Assembly (NCBI GenBank): GCA_016709025.1
Contig: JADJEQ010000004.1
Coordinates: 310,001-374,000 of the forward strand
Origin: Bacteroidales bacterium
GTDB taxonomy: Bacteria; Bacteroidota; Bacteroidia; Bacteroidales; Lentimicrobiaceae
Reading direction: 5' to 3'
DNA: 64,000 bases
Positions within the stretch are counted from its first letter, which is position 1. Each line of letters starts with the position of its first letter. Below the pieces are notes generated by a model that was not told the origin of the DNA, did not search any database, and saw only the letters and a program-made list of their open reading frames with translations. The position numbers and the translations under genes are program-made. This document shows, one piece after another, positions 1 to 7,907 of the stretch.

Positions 1-1406
1 AAGGAACTATGCTGACAGTCATCAGGGAATGGTCGGATTATATATATACTCATCGCGAAATCATTACTGATTTTAATCAATTATTTGTTCGTTCACATGA
101 TTGCCTGGCAAAATCACTGGCTGCTACCAAAGCTCAGTTAATTGAACTTTCGAATGCAAATGTTGTGGATTCCGGAGCAAATGCCTTTGTATTGTTTATA
201 GAGGGGATTATTGGCTTAATTAAATCAAATAACCTCCATAAATTATTACACACAAAAACAGAAACCCTAGTTTTACCTTCGAACAGCAATCATATTCAGG
301 AAGAGGTAAAATTCCGTTATTGTACTGAAGGCATACTGAAAAATCTTACGGTGGATCAAAAATCACTGTCGCTGATTCTTCAAAACCATGGCGATTCAGT
401 TGTAATCGGAGGCAACGAAAAAACCAAGCATATTCATGTTCACACCAATCATCCTGCCGATATGTTTCAGCAGTTAAAGGATATCAGCCTGATTACTTTT
501 AACAAAGCTGACGATATGCTCCGGCAGAGTGAGGCCATTTACAAGCGAAAATACAACATTGCCCTGGTAACCGACTCAACCTGCGATCTTCCTCAGAATC
601 TGATGGATCAATACCAGGTAAATATGGTGCCCATCAATATAAATTTTGGCGAAAGTCATTACCTGGATAAGGTTACGATTCAACCCGGCCAGTTTTATTC
701 TCTGCTCGGGCAGCACAAAGAATTCCCGAAAACTTCCCAGGTCAACGAAAAAGCATTCGTTAGTTTATACACCCGATTGTCAGCAAATTACGATTCTATC
801 ATCGCTATTCATCTTACCGATAAATTCAGCGGAACCTTTTATAACAGTCAAAAGGCCGCGCTATCAGTATTTCAGGAATTCAATAAGCCCATTGCAGTTA
901 TTAACTCAAAAAATCTTTCAGGTGCTCTTGGCCTGCTGGTTTTACGCACTGCGCATGCAATAGAAGCCGGGAATTCGCATGATGAAATTGTTGGCATGGT
1001 TTCGGCCTGGATGAAGAACACGTATATTTTCGTAAGTGTTAAAACCCTGAAATACATGGTTCGCGGAGGAAGAGTCTCACATTTTAAAGGCATTGTAGCA
1101 AACCTGCTGAATGTGAACCCTATTGTTTCGATGGATGAAGACGGAGCGTCATACATCTTTGGTAAAACCTACAGCCAGCAATCCAATATGGAAAAAGTGA
1201 TGCTGCACCTCAGTTCAATTTGTAAGGGAAGGGAAATCTGGAATTACATCGTACTTCACGCACAAAATACCGGTTCTGCCGAATGGTACACCCACAAAAT
1301 GAAAGCCTTTACAGGCAAAGAACCGGTATCTGTAGTAAATATTTCTCCGGTAATAGGTGCTAATGCCGGAATTGGCACTGCAGCAGTTGCCATCATGTTT
1401 AAATAA
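1..1406 (+). CDS. DegV family protein with N-terminal DhaL-like domain (5' end outside window)
   Basis: The reading frame is open to the left edge, so the gene very probably starts upstream; the first ATG is at 9. The first ~165 visible residues look like the end of a DhaL/DAK2 (FakA-like) domain: a VVDSGANAFVLFIEGI stretch corresponds to the VVDAGG-type motif, but the usual N-terminal DGDTG motif is missing. From about residue 175 (YNIALVTDSTCDLP) to the end it is a DegV/FakB fatty-acid-binding domain, with a GTFYNSQ-like segment and a GRVS segment. FakA/FakB proteins phosphorylate bound fatty acids; the fusion suggests both halves act in one polypeptide. The domain calls are firm, the substrate is inferred. 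The DUF1295 gene follows after 11 bases, probably co-transcribed. Confidence 0.85.
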   Translation, partial: GTMLTVIREWSDYIYTHREIITDFNQLFVRSHDCLAKSLAATKAQLIELSNANVVDSGANAFVLFIEGIIGLIKSNNLHKLLHTKTETLVLPSNSNHIQEEVKFRYCTEGILKNLTVDQKSLSLILQNHGDSVVIGGNEKTKHIHVHTNHPADMFQQLKDISLITFNKADDMLRQSEAIYKRKYNIALVTDSTCDLPQNLMDQYQVNMVPININFGESHYLDKVTIQPGQFYSLLGQHKEFPKTSQVNEKAFVSLYTRLSANYDSIIAIHLTDKFSGTFYNSQKAALSVFQEFNKPIAVINSKNLSGALGLLVLRTAHAIEAGNSHDEIVGMVSAWMKNTYIFVSVKTLKYMVRGGRVSHFKGIVANLLNVNPIVSMDEDGASYIFGKTYSQQSNMEKVMLHLSSICKGREIWNYIVLHAQNTGSAEWYTHKMKAFTGKEPVSVVNISPVIGANAGIGTAAVAIMFK

Positions 1407-1417
1407 TTTTTTCAATT

Positions 1418-2197
1418 ATGTCTTTCATTCAAATTTACCTTCTTGCCTTTGCTTCCATCATGTTGATGATGACCATTTTATGGCTTATCAGTATCAAAAT
1501 CAAAAATGTAAGCATTGTCGACCTTTTCTGGGGTTTTGGATTTGTAGTAGCCAGTGTGGTTTACTTTCTTACCACTGAAGGAACGGAAATACGCAAAATC
1601 CTTATAATGACAATGGTTTCTATCTGGGGCTTGCGTCTTTCGATTTACCTGGCATGGCGTAACCTGGGCAAAGGGGAAGATTTCCGGTACCAGAAATTCA
1701 GGAAAGACTTTGGGGAAAACCGTTACTGGTGGTATAGCTTTTTTTCGGTCTTCCTGCTGCAGGGTGTTTTGATGTGGCTAATTTCAGCGCCTCTGTTGGG
1801 AGCACAGTTTTATGCAGGAAGTGAGCCGGGAATACTTGATTTTATTGGTGTTGCAATCTGGGTTACCGGGTTTGTATTTGAAGCAGGAGGCGATTTTCAA
1901 CTGGCCCGGTTTAAAGCCAACCCCTCAAATAAAGGCAAAGTACTCGATACCGGCTTTTGGCGTTATACCCGTCATCCCAATTATTTTGGTGATGCAGCGG
2001 TCTGGTTTGGGTACGGACTGATCTGCCTTTCGGCCGGAAGTTATATCCCAATTTTGGGATCAGTTTTAATGACGGCCTTAATCATTAAAGTATCAGGCGT
2101 GGCCTTGCTTGAGAAAACATTGAAAGATACTAAACCAGCCTACCAGGAATACGTTAGAAAAACTAATGCGTTTATTCCGTGGTTCCCGAAGAAATAG
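1418..2197 (+). CDS. DUF1295 family membrane protein (steroid 5-alpha-reductase-like fold)
   Basis: A 259-residue polytopic membrane protein with about six hydrophobic segments. The C-terminal motif GFWRYTRHPNYFGDAAVWFG (about residues 178-197) is the signature of DUF1295 and the related isoprenylcysteine methyltransferase/steroid reductase C-terminal family, where it binds the cofactor. The substrate cannot be read from the sequence. It starts 11 bases after the DegV-type gene. An octamer array (TGAAAGGG/TGATGGGG) begins immediately after its TAG stop codon. Confidence 0.85.
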   Translation: MSFIQIYLLAFASIMLMMTILWLISIKIKNVSIVDLFWGFGFVVASVVYFLTTEGTEIRKILIMTMVSIWGLRLSIYLAWRNLGKGEDFRYQKFRKDFGENRYWWYSFFSVFLLQGVLMWLISAPLLGAQFYAGSEPGILDFIGVAIWVTGFVFEAGGDFQLARFKANPSNKGKVLDTGFWRYTRHPNYFGDAAVWFGYGLICLSAGSYIPILGSVLMTALIIKVSGVALLEKTLKDTKPAYQEYVRKTNAFIPWFPKK

Positions 2198-3266
2198 TGA
2201 AAGGGTGATGGGGTGAAAGGGTGATGGGCCGAAAGTTGGTTGTTTAATTTCAGAGGTTGGAGGTAAGAGATCGGAGGTCAGAGGGCAGTGGTCGGTGGTA
2301 AAAGTTCGGTGGTATGAGGTCAAAGACCAAACGTAATATTGAACGCGAAACATTTAAACTTTTGAACTCTTGATTTTTTTGCCAACTGCACTTTGCCCTT
2401 TGTCAACTGAATTTTGGACCCTTGGACCTTTGAACTTTTGAACCCTAAAACTTTTGAACCATTTCTCTACTTTTTACTTTTTACTTTTTACTTTTCTTTT
2501 TGCCAACTGACTCTTGCCAACTGCCAACTTAAGCATTGAACCCTTGAAAACGAAGTATTGAACCCTTGAGCTCCTTAACCCTTGAACCTTTTCCTGAACC
2601 TAACACTGAACCCGAAACAAATTTTCAACACATAGACACAATAGAACCTGACATAGGCACATAGAGTTTTTATCTAAATTTTCGAACCGTTAAACTCTTT
2701 AAGTGTAAACCCTTTACTTTTAACTATATGATGCTTACTTTTCCTTTGCCAACTGCACTTTGCCCTTTGCCAACTGAATTTTGGACCCTTGAACCCTTGA
2801 ACTTTTGAACCATTATACTTTTGAACCATTTCTCTACTTTTTACTTTTTACTTTTCTTTTTGCCAACTGACTCTTGCCAACTGCCAACTTAAGCATTGAA
2901 CCCTTGAAAACGAAGTATTGAACCCTTGAGCTCCTTAACCCTTGAACCTTTTCCTGAACCTAACACTGAACCCGAAACAAATTTTCAACACATAGACACA
3001 ATAGAACCTGACATAGGCACATAGAGTTTTTTTCTGAATTTTTGAACCGTTAAACTCTTTAACTGAAAGTTTTTTACTTTTAGCTTTATGATGCTTAATC
3101 TTTCTTTGCCAACTGCCAACTGAACTCTTGAACCCTTGAACTCCTGAACCTTTGAACTTTTGGACTTTTTTTGCCAACTGCCAACTGCCAACTAAACTCT
3201 TGAACCTTTGAACTTTTGGACTTTTTTTTGCCAACTGCCAACTGAACGCTTTGAACCCTTGAACCC
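2198..3266. repeat. Intergenic short-tandem-repeat region (period 7-8)
   Basis: There is no gene in this 1.07 kb gap. It begins at the stop codon of the preceding gene with TGAAAGGG/TGATGGGG octamers, then mixes GAACCCTT and TTGAACCC octamers, TGCCAAC heptamers (for example 3174-3194) and ACTTTTT heptamers (2468-2495). The pattern runs to about 12 bases before the next start codon. Short open frames here are translations of the repeats (KVQRFKSS, SWQLAVGK) and are not genes. Confidence 0.85.
2381..3110. repeat. Tandem duplication of a ~360 bp block inside the repeat region
   Basis: The block starting GCCAACTGCACTTTGCCC at 2381 starts again at 2748, and a third, partial start lies near 3108. 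The two units are nearly identical, including the non-periodic stretch around 2531/2891 (AAGCATTGAACCC). The offset is 367 before the ACTTTTT array and 360 after it, because the first copy has exactly one extra 7-base unit. This is direct evidence that the heptamer changes copy number. Confidence 0.9.
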
Positions 3267-3281
3267 TTGAACCAAACGCCC

Positions 3282-4016
3282 ATGTTCATCCTCGAAAACA
3301 TCTGGCTTATCTTATTTATTGTCTGGGGTTTGCCCCTAACATTCTATAGAAGCAAATTCCGCAAAATCGTTTACCAGACCGATAGCTGGACCATCAACAT
3401 CAAACCCTATTTCGGTAAAGAACTGAAAGCACTTTTTGGCAATTTGTATCCGGAAAACAGGAACTACCTGAAATTGAGAAATTTTTACCGTTTTTATCTC
3501 ATCGTTTACGTGCTTTTATTCACCGCTTATTTAACATTACATAAGGACAAACAAATGAATGAAATCAAAGTTGGCAGCAACATCCCTGCATTTACGCTGC
3601 CCGATCAGAACGGGAACCCGTTTAACATCAGCTCTTTGTTGGGCAAAAAGAACCTGGTTATTTACTTCTATCCCAAAGACGATAGTCCTGGCTGTACGGC
3701 TCAGGCCTGTTCGTTCCGCGATCAATTTGAGGTATTCAGTGAAGCCGATGCCGTGATCATTGGCATCAGCGGACAATCGGTTAAAAGCCACAAGGAATTT
3801 GCCGAAAAACACCGCCTCAGTTTTACACTCCTGAGCGACGAAGGCAACAAAATCAGGAAGCTTTTTGGGGTGCCGACCAATTTGCTGGGACTTTTACCCG
3901 GCAGGGTAACTTATGTTACAAACAAAGATGGCAGAGTTATCTATACATTTAATTCACAGTTACAAACCGAGAAACATGTGGATGAGGCATTGAAAATATT
4001 AAAGGGATTGAAATAA
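3282..4016 (+). CDS. Membrane-anchored thiol peroxidase (PrxQ/BCP type) with N-terminal transmembrane extension
   Basis: Residues from about 92 to the end form a complete Bcp/PrxQ-type peroxiredoxin that reduces hydroperoxides. The SPGCTAQACSFRD motif carries the peroxidatic Cys138 and a second Cys143, the CxxxxC spacing of PrxQ. The first ~90 residues are not part of that family: they hold two hydrophobic segments (about 7-22 and 70-86) around a polar, tyrosine-rich stretch, so the enzyme is probably anchored in the inner membrane. I chose ATG 3282; a TTG at 3267 lies inside repeat sequence. An internal ATG at 3555 would give a canonical 154-residue soluble Bcp, so a second, cytosolic product is possible. 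Confidence 0.8.
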   Translation: MFILENIWLILFIVWGLPLTFYRSKFRKIVYQTDSWTINIKPYFGKELKALFGNLYPENRNYLKLRNFYRFYLIVYVLLFTAYLTLHKDKQMNEIKVGSNIPAFTLPDQNGNPFNISSLLGKKNLVIYFYPKDDSPGCTAQACSFRDQFEVFSEADAVIIGISGQSVKSHKEFAEKHRLSFTLLSDEGNKIRKLFGVPTNLLGLLPGRVTYVTNKDGRVIYTFNSQLQTEKHVDEALKILKGLK

Positions 4017-4079
4017 TGCAGTGTTCCAGTACATTAAACTATCCCGCTTAATCATCATTTAATACATTTTCAATTAATT

Positions 4080-4559
4080 ATGAAAACAATTGACATTGGA
4101 AAATTGATCATATCCATTCTCTTGCCACTCTCTGTAGGGGCAATTGCCGGAATGTTTACCGCTCAGGCAATTCCTGAATGGTATGCCCTGCTCAACCAGC
4201 CGTCATTCAATCCGCCCAATTGGGTATTTGGACCTGTATGGACAACACTCTATCTGGTGATGGGCATTTCATTTTACCTGATCTGGAGACAGGAGGCAGG
4301 TAAAGAACGCAATCAGGCCATCGGAATTTTTCTGGTACAATTGATATTAAACTTTGGCTGGAGTTTTTGCTTTTTCTACTTTAAAATGATCGGACTTGCA
4401 TTGCTTGATATCGTCATTTTATGGATGGCAATCGGCTTAATGCTTTTACGTTTTTACAAGTTAAGACCATTGGCGGCTTATCTCAATATCCCATATTTGT
4501 TATGGGTATCTTTTGCCACTGTGCTGAATGCTGCCTATTATTGGTTGAACAGAAGCTGA
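4080..4559 (+). CDS. tspO: TspO/MBR family tryptophan-rich sensory protein
   Basis: 159 residues with five predicted membrane helices. The family signature PSFNPPNWVFGPVWTTLY (about residues 40-57) is present, with the expected tryptophans. TspO proteins bind porphyrins and related ligands and influence oxidative and envelope stress responses; in aerobic bacteria they are often linked to tetrapyrrole handling. It is a single gene, 63 bases after the peroxiredoxin, with an AT-rich leader. Length and motif fit the family; the ligand is not known here. Confidence 0.9.
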   Translation: MKTIDIGKLIISILLPLSVGAIAGMFTAQAIPEWYALLNQPSFNPPNWVFGPVWTTLYLVMGISFYLIWRQEAGKERNQAIGIFLVQLILNFGWSFCFFYFKMIGLALLDIVILWMAIGLMLLRFYKLRPLAAYLNIPYLLWVSFATVLNAAYYWLNRS

Positions 4560-4699
4560 AACGGTTCATAAAATCTAAGGAATCTCCTTCAAAACAAGAT
4601 TCCTTTAGTTTTAAAGTTGTCATTGACCTGATATACCATCGTTAAAAACCTTTATCGAAGGATTAAGAGACAGGATAAATTTTGTTAAACTCTATGAAA

Positions 4700-4845
4700 A
4701 GGCCCATCCTTTAGAGCGGGTTTCGAATATAATATCACAGACAATGGCAAAATCCTGAAAAATTTATTATTAATTTACAAATTTTTCAGGATTTTGCCCC
4801 TGGTATTTCTGTTTTATTATATTACCCTCCCAAAAGGACGGGCCT
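4700..4845. repeat. Large imperfect palindrome with perfect 20-bp core arms
   Basis: A perfect inverted repeat, GGCAAAATCCTGAAAAATTT at 4746-4765 and its complement at 4779-4798, encloses a 13-base AT-rich loop. Outward, the flanks remain roughly complementary: AGGCCCATCCTTT at 4700 pairs with AAAGGACGGGCCT ending at 4845, with AATATAATA-type arms between. It encodes nothing and has no T-tract. It looks like a non-coding mobile or palindromic element (MITE- or REP-like). I see no target-site duplication with confidence. Confidence 0.7.
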
Positions 4846-4942
4846 ATTGAAAATGGGATCAAAAATATAAACAGTCTCTAAATCAGCAAAGAATTTTAAT
4901 TCTCAGCAGGAAAAAATTCACAGAAGACAAATTAATATCACA

Positions 4943-5413
4943 ATGAGTAAGTTGATCGAAACCAAAGCATATATTGAAAAAATCTTAAAGAGTAGTCGTT
5001 TTGCTGTTTTGGCGACAGAAGGCGATGGTCAGCCTCATGCGAGTTTTATTGCAATTACTCCGATGGATAACTACCGTGCATTGATTTTTGCCACTTACCG
5101 CAATACTCAGAAGTACAGGAATCTTAAACGCAACGGGAAAGTAGCGCTGCTCGTTGAAAGTGGAAACATCAACATTGAACAACAGGATAGTTTTGTGCTC
5201 ACTGCATTCGGGCATGTTGAAGAAATCAGGACTGAAGATCTTAAGGCGGTTTTCAATACACATCTTGAATGGCATCCTGATCTCTTGTCGTTTATGCAAA
5301 CGGAAGATTGCTCCCTTGTTATGATTAAAGTCGACACCTATCAGGTTGTTCGTGGCATTGATGATGTGGAGTGGTGGAGTATCAGAGATCTGGATATAGA
5401 GAAGTCAATCTGA
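4943..5413 (+). CDS. Pyridoxamine 5'-phosphate oxidase-fold flavoprotein
   Basis: 156 residues with the split-barrel FMN-binding pattern: SSRFAVLATEGDGQPHASFIAI near residues 17-38, then FATYRNTQKYRNLKRNGKVALLVE. This is the PPOX/general-stress-protein-like family, which binds FMN or F420-like cofactors; most members are not true PNPOx enzymes and the specific substrate is unknown. It stands alone between two non-coding repeat regions. Confidence 0.8.
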   Translation: MSKLIETKAYIEKILKSSRFAVLATEGDGQPHASFIAITPMDNYRALIFATYRNTQKYRNLKRNGKVALLVESGNINIEQQDSFVLTAFGHVEEIRTEDLKAVFNTHLEWHPDLLSFMQTEDCSLVMIKVDTYQVVRGIDDVEWWSIRDLDIEKSI

Positions 5414-5428
5414 AAATCAAGCTCAAAG

Positions 5429-5497
5429 TCTAAACCCTGCCTGCGGCAGGCAGGCTGCCCGCCCTCCTGCGGCGGGTAGACCGGCAGGCGGGGTCTA
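5429..5497. repeat. GC-rich nested hairpin element
   Basis: CCTGCCTGCGGCAGGCAGG at 5436-5454 is a near-perfect palindrome. It is followed by a second hairpin (CCCGCC 5458-5463 with GGCGGG 5471-5476), and outer arms TCTAAACCCTGCCTG / CAGGCGGGGTCTAAAG enclose both. Similar CCCGCC...GGCGGGTAAA hairpins occur at about 30795-30819 and 60382-60401. It is much richer in GC than its surroundings and lies just after the PPOX gene, so it may also act in transcription termination. Confidence 0.65.
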
Positions 5498-5886
5498 AAG
5501 TTTAAAGTAAAATTGAATTGTAGTATCGAGCCTGTGAAATTACGCTCCACTTCATTCGACATACTTCAATCGCAAATCGTTATTCTAAATTTGTCATTCA
5601 TAAATCAGTTGGCAACAGGCAAACAGCCCGTCTGACCAGCCAGCACCTGCTATCAGATAAATCCATTTGGCCAGCCGGGCAAGCAGTTGGCAAAAAAAAC
5701 ATCCTACATTAAAATCGTATGATTCAATCGTAAATCGTAAACTGCAAATCGTAAATCTTTATTCGTCATTCGTCACTTCTCGTTATCGCTCCGCTCTCAT
5801 ATGGCAAGCTGTCATTCTAAATTCGTCATTCCAAATTCTTCATTCGTCATTCTATATTCATCATTCTGCATTCGTCATTCTGCATT
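5498..5886. repeat. Intergenic heptamer repeats (ATTCGTC/ATTCTGC type) running into the agmatinase 3' end
   Basis: From about 5755 the sequence is built from CATTCGT and CATTCTG heptamers with variants. On the minus strand the array continues past the intergenic boundary: the last codons of the agmatinase-family gene (Arg-Met-Thr-Asn-Ala-Glu) and its TGA stop lie inside the repeat AGAATGACGAATGC. Upstream, 5600-5700 holds CAGTTGGCA words shared with the 2.4-3.2 kb and 7.5 kb regions, and a TAAATCCATTTGGCCAG word repeated near 60435. Confidence 0.8.
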
Positions 5887-6933
5887 CGTCATTCTGCCTG
5901 CCATAGTTCCGCAAAGCTGAAACAACACTCTTGCGCCTACATTCCCATCCCAACCGTCTTCACCGGGGGCAACTTCGCACAGGTCGAAACCAATAATCTC
6001 CTTACCACTTTCTTTCAGCACATTCAGCAAATGCATGAGTTCTTCATATTCCATCCCTCCGGGCACGGGCGTACCTGTATTTGGACAAAGTTTCGGGTCA
6101 AGACCATCTATATCAACGGAAATATGTACTTTTTGTGGCAGACGATCCACTATTTCAAGACAGAGCTGGTGCCAGTTTTCACCTTTGTAGAGGCGGTTGC
6201 GGACTTCACGATCGAAGTAAACTGCAACCCGGCCGTGATTTGATTGAACATAATTATTCTCCTGCTCACAATAATCACGAATCCCGACCTGAACCAATCT
6301 GCTGATTTGAGGAACGGTTTCAAGCGCATTATAAAAAATTGAGGCATGCGACCAGGTGAAACCTTCATAAGCAACCCGAAGATCCATGTGTGCATCGATA
6401 TGAAGGATGCCAAACTCAGGATGTGTTTCGCCCTGTAACTGAATGTATCCCAATGGAATGCTATGGTCACCTCCTATCAGGCCAACCATTTTTCCCTGTT
6501 TTCTCCACCAGATTGCTCTTTCTTTAACCCAGTCGTTCATCATGCCACAAGCCTGATTCACCCATTCCAGTTTTTCCAGGAATTCAGTCACTGAAGTGTC
6601 TTCTCCGTTCTCAATGGCCTGTATCAGTTCCTGAGCATCCGCCTTGGCTTTGATCCCCAGTTCTGACAGATCATCCGGACACTTATCCATGAAAATGCCC
6701 CGTTTCCATAAGCCGGGATAATCGTGGTGATGCAAATCAATCTGGAAGGAGGCCTCTTCAATTGCCGAAGGTCCCTGCCGTGTGCCCGATCCATAGCTAA
6801 CGGTGACTTCCCAGGGAACAGGTATAATGATAATATCTGACTGCCCGGCATCAAAGGGCAGACCAAAAAGTCCTGCTCCGGCCGATGCGGCAGCATTTGG
6901 GTTGAAAGCAGCAATTATTTCTTCTTTTTTCAT
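5875..6933 (-). CDS. Agmatinase/arginase family ureohydrolase
   Basis: 352 residues. All binuclear Mn ligands of the family are visible: His157 in GGDHSIPLG, Asp180-x-His182-x-Asp184 in HIDAHMDLR, and Asp274/Asp276 in SVDIDGLDP. The family hydrolyses agmatine, arginine, formiminoglutamate or related guanidino compounds; which one is used here cannot be decided. The WSHAS segment fits agmatinase-like members. The last six residues (RMTNAE) are encoded by the intergenic heptamer repeat, so the native C-terminus has probably been altered slightly. A good Bacteroidetes-type promoter lies 32 bases upstream. Confidence 0.85.
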   Translation of the reverse strand: MKKEEIIAAFNPNAAASAGAGLFGLPFDAGQSDIIIIPVPWEVTVSYGSGTRQGPSAIEEASFQIDLHHHDYPGLWKRGIFMDKCPDDLSELGIKAKADAQELIQAIENGEDTSVTEFLEKLEWVNQACGMMNDWVKERAIWWRKQGKMVGLIGGDHSIPLGYIQLQGETHPEFGILHIDAHMDLRVAYEGFTWSHASIFYNALETVPQISRLVQVGIRDYCEQENNYVQSNHGRVAVYFDREVRNRLYKGENWHQLCLEIVDRLPQKVHISVDIDGLDPKLCPNTGTPVPGGMEYEELMHLLNVLKESGKEIIGFDLCEVAPGEDGWDGNVGARVLFQLCGTMAGRMTNAE

Positions 6934-6964
6934 GGTCAGGACAATAATTTATTCAATGATGCTG

Positions 6965-6997
6965 CAAAAATAGCCATTCAAACCGAATCTATCCCAA
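6965..6997 (-). promoter_or_regulatory. Putative Bacteroidetes sigma-ABfr promoter of the ureohydrolase gene
   Basis: On the minus strand a TATTTTTG box (plus coordinates 6965-6972) matches TAnnTTTG, and a TTG lies 22 bases upstream (6995-6997). The box is 32 bases from the start codon. The spacing is slightly longer than the usual 19-21. Confidence 0.45.
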
Positions 6998-7109
6998 TTA
7001 TCACAATACTGAAGATTCCGCCGGGGAAAAGGATAACACCCAAATTTAACCAGGTGAAGAGAGAGATCATTGGGCTCTTATCGCTCAATTTCGTTAAATA
7101 CAGATTTAC

Positions 7110-7117
7110 TAACTTTG
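7110..7117 (+). promoter_or_regulatory. Putative -7 box of the DUF486 gene
   Basis: TAACTTTG matches the Bacteroidetes -7 consensus TAnnTTTG and lies 20 bases before ATG 7138. There is no clear TTG at -33. It supports ATG 7138 rather than the upstream ATG 7054 as the true start, since the upstream start would lie before this promoter. Confidence 0.35.
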
Positions 7118-7137
7118 CCAGATATATAAAAATCAGC

Positions 7138-7467
7138 ATGAGAACGGTACTACTCCTGATTGCCTCGAACATCTTTATGACTTTTGCATGGTACGGCCAC
7201 CTGAAGTTCAAGGAAGCCGCACTGTGGAAGGTAATTCTGGTGAGCTGGGGAATCGCGCTGTTTGAATACATGTTGATGGTTCCGGCCAACCGCATCGGAC
7301 ATGGCACCTTTTCAGTCGCCCAGCTCAAGACCATTCAGGAGGTAATTACACTCCTGGTTTTCGCTGCTTTTTCGGTGCTTTTTCTGAAAGAACCATTAAA
7401 ATGGAACTACCTGGTCGGATTCGGGTTTATCGTTATTGCCGTATTCTTTATTTTCAAAAAGTGGTAG
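7138..7467 (+). CDS. DUF486 (DMT superfamily-like) small membrane protein
   Basis: From ATG 7138 the product is 109 residues, MRTVLLLIASNIFMTFAWYG..., with four hydrophobic segments; this beginning and length match DUF486 proteins. A longer frame from 7054 would add 28 residues that do not fit the family and would precede a good -7 promoter box. Function is unknown; the family is distantly related to drug/metabolite transporters. Confidence 0.85.
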   Translation: MRTVLLLIASNIFMTFAWYGHLKFKEAALWKVILVSWGIALFEYMLMVPANRIGHGTFSVAQLKTIQEVITLLVFAAFSVLFLKEPLKWNYLVGFGFIVIAVFFIFKKW

Positions 7468-7907
7468 AAGATCAGGAGTTTCAGGGTTTCAGGGTTTCAG
7501 GGTTTCAGGGTTTCAAAGGCTCAGTTGGCAGTTGGCATAGAGCAGTTTGCAAAAAAAAACAATAGTTTCAGAGTTCCAGGGGTTCAGGTTCTGGCTTCCG
7601 CTGCATTGAAGTAAAAGTCGAAGGAACATCAATCCATTTTTCCTTCCTTTCATTGTTCCATCATTCCATTATTCCACTTAACCCCAATTAACCAGATCAC
7701 TCTTTCTTCCATACGCTAATCCGCTAATCTGCGAATCCGCTAATTCCATCATTCCATCATTCCCCTTTTCCTCAATACCGGTTTTCAGCTTTTCCTGCTA
7801 AAAAAGCGCCTGGTTCCTCTGTTACTTTTCAGCCAAAAATGTATTAATACTGTATCATTTAGAAGCTTTTCCGGCAAGAAATTTATCAATTCACAAACCA
7901 TCCTTTT
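7468..7907. repeat. Intergenic region with octamer GTTTCAGG and other simple repeats
   Basis: The region starts 20 bases after the DUF486 stop with AGTTTCAGG GTTTCAGG units (about 7479-7517). CAGTTGGCAGTTGGCA follows, then CATTCCATCATTCCATTATTCC octamers (7665-7675, 7745-7765) and CGCTAATCCGCTAATC words. The last ~120 bases before 7908 are ordinary AT-rich sequence that may hold the protease promoter. No coding region was found. Confidence 0.75.

Noticed and set aside
2381..3110. CRISPR-like array in the 2.2-3.3 kb region
   Set aside because: The repeats are 7-8 bases or a 360-base tandem block; there are no regular 20-40 base repeats with unique spacers and no cas genes.
2935..3301. Several overlapping minus-strand frames with KVQRFKSS/SWQLAVGK repeats
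   Set aside because: They are translations of period-7/8 DNA repeats; three frames are open at once, as expected for such arrays.
7054..7137. Upstream start for the DUF486 protein
   Set aside because: The added 28 residues do not fit the family, and a -7 promoter box lies between the two starts.
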